DNA from: Pseudomonadota bacterium
GTDB lineage: Bacteria > Desulfobacterota > JADFVX01
Direction of reading: 5' to 3'
Assembly: GCA_015222755.1 (NCBI GenBank)
Contig: JADFVX010000124.1
Span: forward strand, 1-14,712
DNA: 14,712 nucleotides
The number at the start of each line of letters is the position of its first letter. Positions within the stretch are counted from its first letter, which is position 1. Positions 1 through 5,337 of this stretch are shown piece after piece. The position numbers were made by a program, and so were the translations under genes. A model generated the notes under the pieces. The model was not told the origin of the DNA and did not search any database. It worked only from the letters and a program-made list of their open reading frames with translations.

Positions 1-1
1 C

Positions 2-76
2 CTGGACATGAGTATGGATGAGGCTATGCGCTTCACACTAACCGCCGGAGTCACCGGCACGACTACAACTCCCTGA
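2..76 (+). CDS. C-terminal end of a DUF502-like membrane protein (partial)
   Basis: Reading from base 2 gives 24 residues and a TGA stop: LDMSMDEAMRFTLTAGVTG followed by TTTTP. The pattern of a short hydrophobic residue pair, then M-[ST]-x-[DE]-[ED]-A and a small-residue GGV/AGV run near the end, resembles the C-terminus of DUF502 family membrane proteins, which typically end in a phrase like 'MSVEEALKxIISGGVxxP'. Only the tail is in the window, so no membrane segment or start can be seen and the family call rests on one short motif. No clear terminator hairpin follows. The next gene on this strand has its own promoter about 300 bases downstream, so the two are probably separate transcription units. 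Confidence 0.5.
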   Translation: MDMSMDEAMRFTLTAGVTGTTTTP

Positions 77-372
77 AGCGGTGGTGTATGTTTCGATTGG
101 TGTTTGATGGGGTCGGGCCACGCTAACTAACTGAAAGTAAAAAGATTTGTCTTCTGTTTTGCCCCATTTTATGGCCTATAATGGCGTTTTTAAGGTCAAA
201 AATGCGGATATATAAAACACCCAGGTCAAGCCCCAGTAAATCCCATAATAAATCCTTTCCCCTATAACCATAAAATTTTAAATCCCCCATACAAGAACTC
301 AGGTTTAACAAGAAGTCTGTTTTTTAAAGCACCTATCCATATCTGTGCATCCTTTAAGGCATACTAAAAACA
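77..372. other. Gene-free stretch
   Basis: No convincing coding frame was found on either strand. The part around 109-160 (a 'ggggtcggg' phrase followed by 'taactaactgaaagt') recalls the edges of REP-like intergenic repeats common in deltaproteobacterial genomes, and a similar 'tggggtcgg' occurs at 9049-9057. The rest is AT-rich and featureless until the promoter at 373. Confidence 0.4.
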
Positions 373-401
373 TTGACAGAACCAATTCAGCATTATATGC
401 T
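373..401 (+). promoter_or_regulatory. Sigma-70-type promoter of the HTH-nucleotidyltransferase operon
   Basis: A perfect -35 TTGACA (373-378) is followed after 17 bases by TATGCT (396-401) as the -10. Transcription would start near 408, giving a leader of about 37 bases with a strong GAGGAGG ribosome site at 433-439, five bases before the ATG at 445. The spacing and the perfect -35 make this the best promoter in the window. Confidence 0.7.
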
Positions 402-419
402 ATTCGCGAATCGAGAATA
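401..419. promoter_or_regulatory. Operator-like imperfect palindrome at the transcription start
   Basis: The 19 bases TATTCGCGAATCGAGAATA form an imperfect palindrome (16 of 19 positions symmetric) with TATTC/GAATA arms. It begins on the last base of the -10 and covers the expected start site. A related half-site (ATAGCGAATATCG) follows at 417-429. This is a natural place for the helix-turn-helix protein encoded just downstream to repress its own operon. That role is inferred. Confidence 0.5.
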
Positions 420-444
420 GCGAATATCGCGTGAGGAGGATGTA

Positions 445-972
445 ATGATTTTAAAGCCGCAAGACATCTTGGTATTGTTGAAGCTGGTTGCTCTGGAAAA
501 GGAGGGGGATGCATCGTGGTCCTACAACAACCTTGCTGTCGATCTCTCTTTGAGCCCTTCCGAGGTTCATGCAGCTATAAAGCGGTCCCTGGCAGCCCGG
601 CTTGCCATAAAACAACAGGAAAAGATAGTTCCTTCCAAACAGGGCCTTGCTGATTTTATCTGCCACGGCATCCGCTACGTCTTTGTCCCTGATAGAGGTG
701 AAATCGTTCGCGGAATGCCGACTGGCTTTGCCGCCTTGCCGCTAAGTCGCCTTATCTCTCAAAGTGACGAATTCCCACCTGTTTGGCCCGATCCGGAAGG
801 GGAAGTGCGGGGCGTCGCCTTTTCTCCCCTCTACAAATCGGTACCTAAGGCTGCTAAAAAAGACAAGGCACTCTATGAACTTCTTGTGCTTGTTGACGGG
901 ATTAGGGGGGGGCGTGCAAGAGAAAGAGAATTTGCAATAAAAGAATTGAAACAACGTCTGGTGGCAATATGA
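445..972 (+). CDS. Winged-helix-like protein, putative antitoxin/repressor of the nucleotidyltransferase pair
   Basis: This 175-residue protein starts at ATG 445 behind a GAGGAGG ribosome site. Residues about 5-60 look like a winged helix-turn-helix: an opening helix (DILVLLKLVALEKEG), then WSYNNLAVDLSLSPSEV and AAIKRSLAARL as the two helices of a MarR/GntR-like fold. The remainder (about 80-175) has no domain I recognise; it contains a PPVWPDPEGEVRG segment and a charged C-terminal helix. The TGA stop overlaps the start of the next gene (ATGA at 969-972), so the two are translationally coupled. In type IV AbiE systems a winged-helix antitoxin gene precedes the nucleotidyltransferase toxin gene and represses the operon through inverted repeats; gene order, coupling and the upstream palindrome all fit. 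The protein is shorter than usual AbiEi, so it may belong to a different pair. The DNA-binding call is fairly secure, the antitoxin role is inferred. Confidence 0.6.
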   Translation: MILKPQDILVLLKLVALEKEGDASWSYNNLAVDLSLSPSEVHAAIKRSLAARLAIKQQEKIVPSKQGLADFICHGIRYVFVPDRGEIVRGMPTGFAALPLSRLISQSDEFPPVWPDPEGEVRGVAFSPLYKSVPKAAKKDKALYELLVLVDGIRGGRAREREFAIKELKQRLVAI

Positions 973-1673
973 TAGAAGATATCAGTCTTAATTTGAAATT
1001 GCTCGAATCTGTGATAGACAAGCTGGGCTCTCTTGCCGAGGAAATGGTTTTTCTCGGAGGATGCTCTACTGAAATCCTTATCACGGATAGGGCTGCCTCT
1101 CCCATAAGGAATACAATTGACGTTGACGTGATCGTAGACCTTACTTCCATGCCAGCCTACTACGAATTGAGTGACAAACTGAGGACTCTTGGGTTTTCTG
1201 AAGATATGGCGGAGGGCGCCCCGCTATGTCGATGGAAATCAGGGGAGATGCTGTTGGATGTTATGCCGGTATCATCAAAGCTCTTAGGGTTCGGCAATAT
1301 CTGGTATGAGGAAGCGCTGGAAAATGCCCTGTTAATTGAATTGCCTTCAGGTCGTAAGATACGCCTTATAACAGCCCCCTATTTTCTAGGGACCAAGCTA
1401 GAGGCTTTTAAAGGCAGAGGAGAGGGCGATTATTTCGCGAGTCACGACCTTGAAGATATCATTGCCCTCATTGACGGACGTTCGGAGTTGGTTAATGAAG
1501 TCAGTCGTTCCAGGGAGAGTCTAAGAGTTTATCTGGAAGACGAATTTTCGGCTCTATTGAAGGATCCTCGCTTTATTGAAAGTGTGTCGGGCCACTTACC
1601 GCCAGATGATGTAAGTCAGGCACGGCTTCCCCTGATAATCGAGAGGGTGAGGAAAATAGCAGGTCAATCATAG
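969..1673 (+). CDS. AbiEii-like nucleotidyltransferase (putative toxin)
   Basis: This protein has 234 residues. It carries the minimal nucleotidyltransferase signature of the DNA polymerase beta superfamily: FLGGCSTEIL (residues 28-37, the glycine-glycine-serine turn) followed by DVDV with D51 and D53 as the metal-binding pair. A third strand contributes LLDVMP near residue 95. Further on, LITAPYFLGTKLEAFKGRG and SHDLEDIIALIDGR match conserved blocks of AbiEii/AbiGii-like and DUF1814-like proteins (a K-x-E/A-F helix and the D-x-E-D segment). Length fits the family. Such enzymes attach nucleotides to RNA, usually tRNA acceptor ends, or to proteins, and act as toxins in type IV toxin-antitoxin or phage-defence loci; the target here is unknown. 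The start overlaps the stop of the winged-helix gene (ATGA). No third gene follows in the operon. Fold call secure, toxin role inferred. Confidence 0.7.
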   Translation: MIEDISLNLKLLESVIDKLGSLAEEMVFLGGCSTEILITDRAASPIRNTIDVDVIVDLTSMPAYYELSDKLRTLGFSEDMAEGAPLCRWKSGEMLLDVMPVSSKLLGFGNIWYEEALENALLIELPSGRKIRLITAPYFLGTKLEAFKGRGEGDYFASHDLEDIIALIDGRSELVNEVSRSRESLRVYLEDEFSALLKDPRFIESVSGHLPPDDVSQARLPLIIERVRKIAGQS

Positions 1674-1721
1674 AGAAAATAGGGAACGTTTCTATTAGAG
1701 AATTAAAGCGGCCGGTTCTCT
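1671..1721 (+). terminator. Weak hairpins after the nucleotidyltransferase gene
   Basis: Two small stems follow the TAG stop: AATAG/CTATT (1678-1682 with 1692-1696) and AGAGAA/TTCTCT (1697-1702 with 1716-1721). There is no good T-run, so termination is doubtful. The opening 14 bases, tagagaaaataggg (1671-1684), recur exactly at 3671-3684 and link this site to the intergenic repeat family of this window. The remainder up to 1845 shows nothing else. Confidence 0.3.
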
Positions 1722-1845
1722 TAAGTGCCAGGGCCACATTACTTAATTACTGGGACTAGGTATTGTCGCCCCATATCAACTATTTATTAGGTAATGCTGG
1801 GGATACAATACTTAACTCAAAACCTTCGCCCCTTTCCCCTCTTCT

Positions 1846-2544
1846 CTAATCCCTCTTTTTATTCTTTTTCTCTTTTTTGTACTCATGCCCGGGGGGTGGT
1901 TCCCTCCGCGGCGGTTCAATCCATGGTTGTGGCTGCCGGCGGGGGTGGCCGGGCCTGTAATAGGGATAATAGTAGGGGCCGTAAAATGGGTAATAAAATG
2001 GGTCGTAGAGGAAAATATGCGAGGGGTAGATCTCTTCCCTCCGCTTCTCCCACAGGTGGAGTTTGATATCCCTCAGGAGGGGAAAGGTATAGTTCCTCTC
2101 CCCGATCTTCCCCTCCCTCGTCCCCAGTATCTCGCCGGCCACGGTAATCACCCGCCCCTCGGCATAGACAGCGATGTCGAGGAATCCTTCATGCTCAATG
2201 ATGAACCGCCCGCCGGAGCGGTCCAGGTTCGCCGGCCTGGCATATCTGGTGAGGGGCGCCTCGATCACCTCCAGGATAGTCTTGTCGGCCATGTTCTCCG
2301 ACCGAACAATAACCCCGCCCCAGAGGACCTTCTTCCCGATGAAGGTGGCCGGGTCTGAGGCGACCTGCCCGACGGTCACATTGGGCGTGATCTCCTTCCT
2401 GATATCCCGGAAGAGGGCCGGTGCGCAGCCGGAAAGGCCGGTGCCCAGGAGGAGGAGGCAGATGAGGCGCCTGAGCTGAGTGCGGCGGAACAGCGTGCCT
2501 GCCGGTATCGGCCATCCCATCCTATCCTTCGAACTATCTTGCAT
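1846..2544 (-). CDS. Slp-family outer-membrane lipoprotein
   Basis: This 232-residue protein starts at an ATG preceded by a purine-rich ribosome site (AGGAGGAAGGA). An N-terminal stretch ending RRLICLLLLGTGLSGC is a lipoprotein signal peptide with lipobox LSGC; C40 would be lipidated. If translation began at M9 the signal would be a more usual length. Residues about 50-165 match Slp (starvation-inducible outer-membrane lipoprotein) proteins: a VTVGQVASDPATFIGKKV opening, a GG-VI block, an IEVxxxPL-like strand (LEVIEAPLTRYARP), and GRFIIEHEGFLD followed by VITVAGEI. The C-terminal tail (about 180-232) is rich in tyrosine and proline (FYYPFYGPYYYPYYRPG) and then lysine, consistent with a surface-exposed or peptidoglycan-contacting extension. 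Slp proteins are outer-membrane lipoproteins of unknown biochemical function, induced in stationary phase in enterobacteria. The gene stands alone on its strand. Family call secure. Confidence 0.88.
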   Translation of the reverse strand: MQDSSKDRMGWPIPAGTLFRRTQLRRLICLLLLGTGLSGCAPALFRDIRKEITPNVTVGQVASDPATFIGKKVLWGGVIVRSENMADKTILEVIEAPLTRYARPANLDRSGGRFIIEHEGFLDIAVYAEGRVITVAGEILGTREGKIGERNYTFPLLRDIKLHLWEKRREEIYPSHIFLYDPFYYPFYGPYYYPYYRPGHPRRQPQPWIEPPRREPPPGHEYKKEKKNKKRD

Positions 2545-2597
2545 AGGTCCTTCCTCCTCTTATGATCGGGCCAGGGAATGCTCAAGCCTCTTATTTA

Positions 2598-2625
2598 AGA
2601 ATATCAGAATGGGCGGTAATATCAA
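2598..2625 (-). promoter_or_regulatory. Possible promoter for the Slp gene
   Basis: On the minus strand TTGATA (2625-2620) is followed after 16 bases by TATTCT (2603-2598). The leader to the ATG at 2544 would be about 50 bases. Both boxes are moderate matches, so this is only a candidate. Confidence 0.35.
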
Positions 2626-2690
2626 AAGAAAAGGAGGGCCACCTCCGATCTTTTGGGGACACAACACTTGATTCAGGCCTGGAGTAATCC

Positions 2691-2749
2691 GGGGGAGCTG
2701 CGCCGGGAAAGGTGCCATGGATCTTCCCATGGCATTTAGTGAAGCCCTT
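2691..2749 (+). pseudogene. 59-bp fragment duplicated from the ferredoxin gene
   Basis: These bases match 3980-4038 inside the [2Fe-2S] ferredoxin gene at 58 of 59 positions; the single difference is G at 2706 against A at 3995. The fragment corresponds to ferredoxin codons 21-40, around cysteine 24, on the same strand. It has no start codon and no downstream ferredoxin frame, so it is non-functional as a gene. Homology may extend weakly upstream (an 'aggcc..g..atcc' phrase is shared). Downstream it breaks exactly at the first 35-bp hairpin repeat. It retains the GCCATGG/CCATGGC stem also present in the parent copy. Confidence 0.85.
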
Positions 2750-2816
2750 ATTTAATAGGGGGAGTGTCCCCCTATTTCCCACTTATTTAATAGGGGGACA
2801 CTCCCCCTATTTCCCA
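2747..2816. repeat. Two tandem 35-bp hairpin units with mutually inverted cores
   Basis: Units 2747-2781 and 2782-2816 are identical except for three adjacent bases. Each has a 10-bp perfect stem AATAGGGGGA/TCCCCCTATT around a three-base loop, which is GTG in the first (2764-2766) and CAC in the second (2799-2801). The 23-bp core of one unit is therefore the exact reverse complement of the other, while the flanks (cttattt before, tccca after) keep the same direction. The block lies 3' of the TVP38 gene. There is no T-run after the stems on the TVP38 strand, so it is not a classical terminator. Confidence 0.9.
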
Positions 2817-2829
2817 GTCTTTAACAGGG

Positions 2830-3582
2830 CTATCCTTCAGTTTTTTTGTCTATACGGGAGAGGTGGCGTTGAAAGAAATGGGCCAGGACGAAAAGAAGGG
2901 TCAGGATGACAAGGGGTCCCATCGTCTCAATGCGGATAAGTTCGGAAGGATCGCTTGCCTTCATCGCCCCGTGGATGGCGGTCGTATAGAGGATGGTCTT
3001 AATGGAAATCCCGACCATGGCGGCCAGTAGGAATGGGAGGAGGGGTAGTTTCAGGACGCCTGCACTGTAGTTGATAAAGGAGTGGGGAAAGGCGGGGACG
3101 GTGCGTAAGGCGCACTGTGTAAGGAAATCACTTCTCTTCTCCAGCAGGCGAAAGAAACGGTTTTCGCCGATGCGCGCACGCCACGGCCCGGTCAGCCTGC
3201 GGGCGAAGAGATAGCCTCCCATAGCACCCATGGTGCTGCCCGCCACCAGGATCAAGGTGGCCGCCAAAGGGGGATATAAGGGGGCTATCACCCATAAAAA
3301 GGTCGAGCCGGGGAGGGCCAGCATAAAAAAAAGCGCCTGCAGCAAGGCCAGCCCTGCGGCGACCCACCAGAATTTAGTGTACCCTTCTGCCCATTCCAGC
3401 AAGCGGATAACGTCAAAGAGCCCCATAAAGTAGAGGCTCACTCCGGTGGCTAACAGTGCGACCAGGAGAAGGGAGCGCCACAGATCAGATTTCGATATGT
3501 TTGTTCCGATTATCTTCATTGTCAAACGTCTCGTATAGGGTAAAGACCGGGATAAGGTCCGGTGCCGGGGCGATAAAGGCAT
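2830..3582 (-). CDS. TVP38/TMEM64 (VTT domain) membrane protein
   Basis: This inner-membrane protein has 250 residues if read from ATG 3582; ATG at 3519 (MKIIGTN...) would give 229 and removes an arginine-rich leader. Neither start has a convincing ribosome site. Hydrophobic segments lie at about 34-54, 72-92, 95-120, 180-200 and 223-240. The middle has the VTT-domain hallmarks: an LPGSTFLW block, a GSTMGAMGGYLFARRL helix, and the motif RTVPAFPHSFINYSAG near 160 followed by LPLLPFLLAAMVG. The family is related to DedA proteins, which are implicated in lipid scrambling or transport at membranes; the substrate here is not known. The gene is monocistronic, with repeat-rich spacers on both sides. 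Such genes sometimes occur near the arsenosugar/selenodomain-type transferases, one of which lies about 10 kb away, but adjacency here is not direct. Confidence 0.85.
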   Translation of the reverse strand: MPLSPRHRTLSRSLPYTRRLTMKIIGTNISKSDLWRSLLLVALLATGVSLYFMGLFDVIRLLEWAEGYTKFWWVAAGLALLQALFFMLALPGSTFLWVIAPLYPPLAATLILVAGSTMGAMGGYLFARRLTGPWRARIGENRFFRLLEKRSDFLTQCALRTVPAFPHSFINYSAGVLKLPLLPFLLAAMVGISIKTILYTTAIHGAMKASDPSELIRIETMGPLVILTLLFVLAHFFQRHLSRIDKKTEG

Positions 3583-3816
3583 AGCCGCGAAGGCGGTCGG
3601 AGGTTATCAGATTTGCCTGTTAAGCCATCTTATCGAAATATGACTGATTATCAAAGGGTAATCGGGCGATTAGAGAAAATAGGGTCAGCGCCTATTTTTT
3701 GAATACTTCCTTCCTGTAATGCTCAAAATTATTCTTTTTTAAAAAATAGTAGATTTCTATGAATTAAAGGGGGAGCATCACTAAACCTTGAAGTTCTTCA
3801 TAAATAATGCTTACCC
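3583..3816. other. Gene-free stretch with one repeat copy
   Basis: Apart from the hairpin and 41-bp repeat at 3671-3721 (listed separately), I see no coding frame or RNA gene. The stretch after 3722 is AT-rich and leads into the ferredoxin promoter. Confidence 0.4.
3671..3721. repeat. Repeat copy A: AAAATAGG hairpin plus 41-bp repeat
   Basis: Bases 3676-3698 form an AAAATAGG/CCTATTTT stem around gtcagcg, followed by T residues. From 3681 to 3721 the sequence matches 4784-4824 at 38 of 41 positions. Its first 14 bases (tagagaaaataggg) equal 1671-1684. No gene ends nearby on the plus strand, so it is read as a mobile or REP-like repeat rather than a terminator. Confidence 0.7.
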
Positions 3817-3845
3817 TTGCCAAAGAACATTTTTTTTTCTAATAT
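3817..3845 (+). promoter_or_regulatory. Probable promoter of the ferredoxin gene
   Basis: TTGCCA (3817-3822), a 17-base spacer that includes a T-run, and TAATAT (3840-3845) give a good sigma-70-type promoter. The leader to ATG 3919 would be about 67 bases, with ribosome site GGAGG ending at 3912. Confidence 0.55.
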
Positions 3846-3918
3846 GAACCTCCTTAACAAAAGGCGCATCTAAGACAACTTAAGAGGCAGGACACTAAAC
3901 ATTATTTGGAGGAAAGAA

Positions 3919-4248
3919 ATGGCAAAACCAGAAAAGATGATATTTGTATGCAACAAGCAGAGGCCGGCAGGACATCCCAGGGGGAGCTGCGCCGAGAAAG
4001 GTGCCATGGATCTTCCCATGGCATTTAGTGAAGCCCTTGACAGCAAAAACCTATTCGCTAAGGTTTCACTGGCAACCACAGGATGCCTTGGCCCCTGCCA
4101 TCTTGGGCCTCTGGCACTAGTCATGCCTGGTAATGTCTGGTATAAAGGCCTCACAAAAGGGGACGTCAACGATATCGTCTCCGAGCATATAGAGGGAGGG
4201 AAACCGGTCGAACGGCTCATCGTCACCGATGAGGATTGGGACAACTAG
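3919..4248 (+). CDS. Thioredoxin-like [2Fe-2S] ferredoxin
   Basis: This 109-residue protein starts at ATG 3919 behind a clear TTTGGAGGAAAG ribosome site. The four cluster ligands of thioredoxin-fold [2Fe-2S] ferredoxins are present in the usual order and spacing: C11 in IFVCNKQRP, C24 in RGSCAEKG, and the pair C56/C60 in TTGCLGPCHLGP. The hydrophobic beta strand following the pair (LALVMPGNVWYKGL) and the C-terminal helix ending in a DDW-like acidic tail (EDWDN) also match the family. It should be a small cytoplasmic electron carrier, or act in cluster handling, similar to NuoE-like and Shethna-type proteins; the partner is unknown. It is monocistronic, convergent with the small secreted protein gene. 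Codons 21-40 are copied into the spacer at 2691-2749. Within the same segment lies an 8-bp stem TGCCATGG/CCATGGCA (4002-4023). Confidence 0.88.
   Translation: MAKPEKMIFVCNKQRPAGHPRGSCAEKGAMDLPMAFSEALDSKNLFAKVSLATTGCLGPCHLGPLALVMPGNVWYKGLTKGDVNDIVSEHIEGGKPVERLIVTDEDWDN
3980..4038 (+). repeat. Parent copy of the 59-bp duplicated segment
   Basis: This part of the ferredoxin coding sequence (codons 21-40) is the in-frame counterpart of the fragment at 2691-2749, 1289 bases upstream, with 58 of 59 identical positions. The intact reading frame here marks it as the source. Confidence 0.85.
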
Positions 4249-4256
4249 TAAAAACA

Positions 4257-4275
4257 AGAGGGGCCAGGCCTCTCT
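4257..4275 (+). terminator. Possible terminator hairpin after ferredoxin
   Basis: Nine bases after the TAG stop, AGAGGGGC pairs with GCCTCTCT around a CAG loop (8 pairs, one of them G-T). The nearest T-run (CTTTT) is six bases further, so this may be a weak terminator aided by the larger hairpin at 4293-4342. Confidence 0.45.
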
Positions 4276-4292
4276 ACTGACTTTTAAAAAAG

Positions 4293-4342
4293 AAATAGGG
4301 ACGGCAACCGCTTTCTAAATTCCGTGGTCACCGTCCCTATTT
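4293..4342. repeat. REP-like hairpin with a 12-bp perfect stem
   Basis: AAATAGGGACGG (4293-4304) pairs perfectly with CCGTCCCTATTT (4331-4342). Inside, ACC/GGT can continue the stem after a two-base mismatch. The inner phrase aaattccgtggtcaccgtcc is reminiscent of palindromes associated with IS200-like (RAYT) transposases in deltaproteobacteria; no such gene is in this window. It sits between two convergent genes and may also stop transcription from both sides. Confidence 0.75.
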
Positions 4343-4379
4343 AATACATGTCTTTGATTGCTGACTAACTGCTTTGTTT

Positions 4380-4688
4380 CTACTTTGCCGCTGTGATAAC
4401 AATCTCCTTAACAGTGGCCTTGCCATTCCAGTTTTTATATGTGCCCTTGGCATAGGAACCCGATTTCACTGCAGCCAGCGGCTTCCTTTCACCATCTATC
4501 ATTATACGGCTCATTACCCTTACGCTGATGGGAAGAGAGCCCTTCTCTGTATTCAGCACAAAGGTATTAGAAATAGTATTTATACTGGATACCGTACCCT
4601 CAAGTTCTGTCAGGTCTTCTGCCGACACAATCGCTGCCATACAAAAGATAACTAAAAAAATTACTAACCCTTTTACATGCTTTTTCAT
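4380..4688 (-). CDS. Small secreted protein, DUF5666-like (OB-type beta barrel)
   Basis: This 102-residue protein starts at ATG 4688 with an AGGAGAAAG ribosome site. Residues 1-23 (MKKHVKGLVIFLVIFCMAAI then VSA) form a classic Sec signal peptide with a likely cut after VSA. The mature part of about 79 residues reads as alternating beta strands: LEGTVSSINTISNTFVLNT, then ISVRVMSRIMIDGE, LAAVKSGSYAKGTYK and ATVKEIVIT. A G-[TK]-V-xx-[IV]-[ND] opening, a 'VxVxxxTxI'-like strand and a 'GxxAxG' turn recall DUF5666 and similar small OB-fold periplasmic domains, but the match is by pattern only. It has no cysteines in the mature chain and no evident metal site. It is monocistronic, convergent with ferredoxin and divergent from bacteriohemerythrin. 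Function unknown. Confidence 0.7.
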   Translation of the reverse strand: MKKHVKGLVIFLVIFCMAAIVSAEDLTELEGTVSSINTISNTFVLNTEKGSLPISVRVMSRIMIDGERKPLAAVKSGSYAKGTYKNWNGKATVKEIVITAAK

Positions 4689-4879
4689 CGCTTTCTCCTA
4701 TTTTGCTCTAGTTTTTTTGGGGACCTACCGTAAAAAAAGGTTATTTTATTGCTTGCCCGGAGCTATGTCAATTAGAATTAAACAGGGTCAACGCATATTT
4801 TTTGAATACCTCCTTCCTGTAATGTTGATTTTGTCAAACTCTTCAAAATGTGCAGATTATAAGTCGTAATCAAGGCATA
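4689..4879. other. Spacer upstream of bacteriohemerythrin
   Basis: The spacer carries repeat copy B (4784-4824) and a 'tttttttggggac' phrase near 4711-4723 that resembles 'cttttggggac' at 2650-2660. I see no coding frame. Confidence 0.4.
4784..4824. repeat. Repeat copy B: 41-bp repeat
   Basis: This copy matches 3681-3721 at 38 of 41 positions, including an identical tattttttgaatac block and the ending tccttcctgtaatg. The hairpin seen in copy A is damaged here (acgcat against gcgcct). Both copies lie upstream of plus-strand metalloprotein genes, 112 bases before bacteriohemerythrin here and 198 bases before ferredoxin for copy A. Confidence 0.7.
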
Positions 4880-4908
4880 TAGATTTCTACAAAACAGAAT
4901 GTTATACT
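4880..4908 (+). promoter_or_regulatory. Possible extended -10 promoter of bacteriohemerythrin
   Basis: TATACT (4903-4908) is preceded by TGT, giving an extended -10 (TGNTATACT). The -35 at 17 bases, TAGATT (4880-4885), is weak. The leader to the TTG start would be about 20 bases. Confidence 0.4.
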
Positions 4909-4935
4909 AAAGAGAGAAAGGAAAAAGGTATTGAA

Positions 4936-5337
4936 TTGGCATTAATTGAGTGGAGTGACAAAGATTTCAGTGTAGGCGTCCCTGACATCGATGAGCAACA
5001 TAGAGAATGGATAGGTATCATCAACAGGCTGCACGATGCACTGTTAAGTCCCGAAGCAGGCGATTACAAATACACACTATTCAAAGAATTGCTGGCTTAT
5101 ACTGACTTGCACTTTTCAGATGAAGAAAGACTGATGGAAGACATTGATTACCCGCATCTCCAGAAACACAAAGAGATGCACTACTTTTTTAAAACACAAA
5201 TTTTGGAGCAGGTCCAAATGCTCTTTAAGGGTGAGCCAATAATGATGTCTCAGGTAATGAGCCAGCTCAAACATTGGTTGACTGAGCACATCATGAAAGA
5301 GGATATGAAATTCGGCAAGTATATATCTCATAGATAA
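4936..5337 (+). CDS. Bacteriohemerythrin (di-iron oxygen-binding protein)
   Basis: This is a single-domain hemerythrin of 133 residues, the usual size. All seven iron ligands are present: H22 (DEQHREW), H59 and E63 (HFSDEE), H78 and H82 (HKEMH), H118 and D123 (HIMKED). The opening ALIEWSDKDFSVGVPDID is typical of the family and fixes the start at a TTG codon, with GAAAAAGG (4921-4928) as ribosome site; no ATG fits. Bacteriohemerythrins bind dioxygen reversibly at a di-iron centre in a four-helix bundle in the cytoplasm. They are thought to deliver, store or sense oxygen, or protect oxygen-labile enzymes in microaerophiles and anaerobes. No partner oxygenase or chemoreceptor is fused or adjacent; the next operon downstream is a two-component/cyclic-di-GMP system with its own promoter. 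The call is secure. Confidence 0.95.
   Translation: MALIEWSDKDFSVGVPDIDEQHREWIGIINRLHDALLSPEAGDYKYTLFKELLAYTDLHFSDEERLMEDIDYPHLQKHKEMHYFFKTQILEQVQMLFKGEPIMMSQVMSQLKHWLTEHIMKEDMKFGKYISHR

Noticed and set aside
1885..2358. Plus-strand frame of 157 codons
   Set aside because: It is antisense to the Slp lipoprotein gene, has no ribosome site, and shows no recognisable domain.
2747..2816. The tandem 35-bp repeats as a minimal CRISPR
   Set aside because: The units abut without spacers and there are only two.
3870..4244. Minus-strand frame of 124 codons
   Set aside because: It is antisense to the ferredoxin gene with all four cluster cysteines intact on the plus strand.
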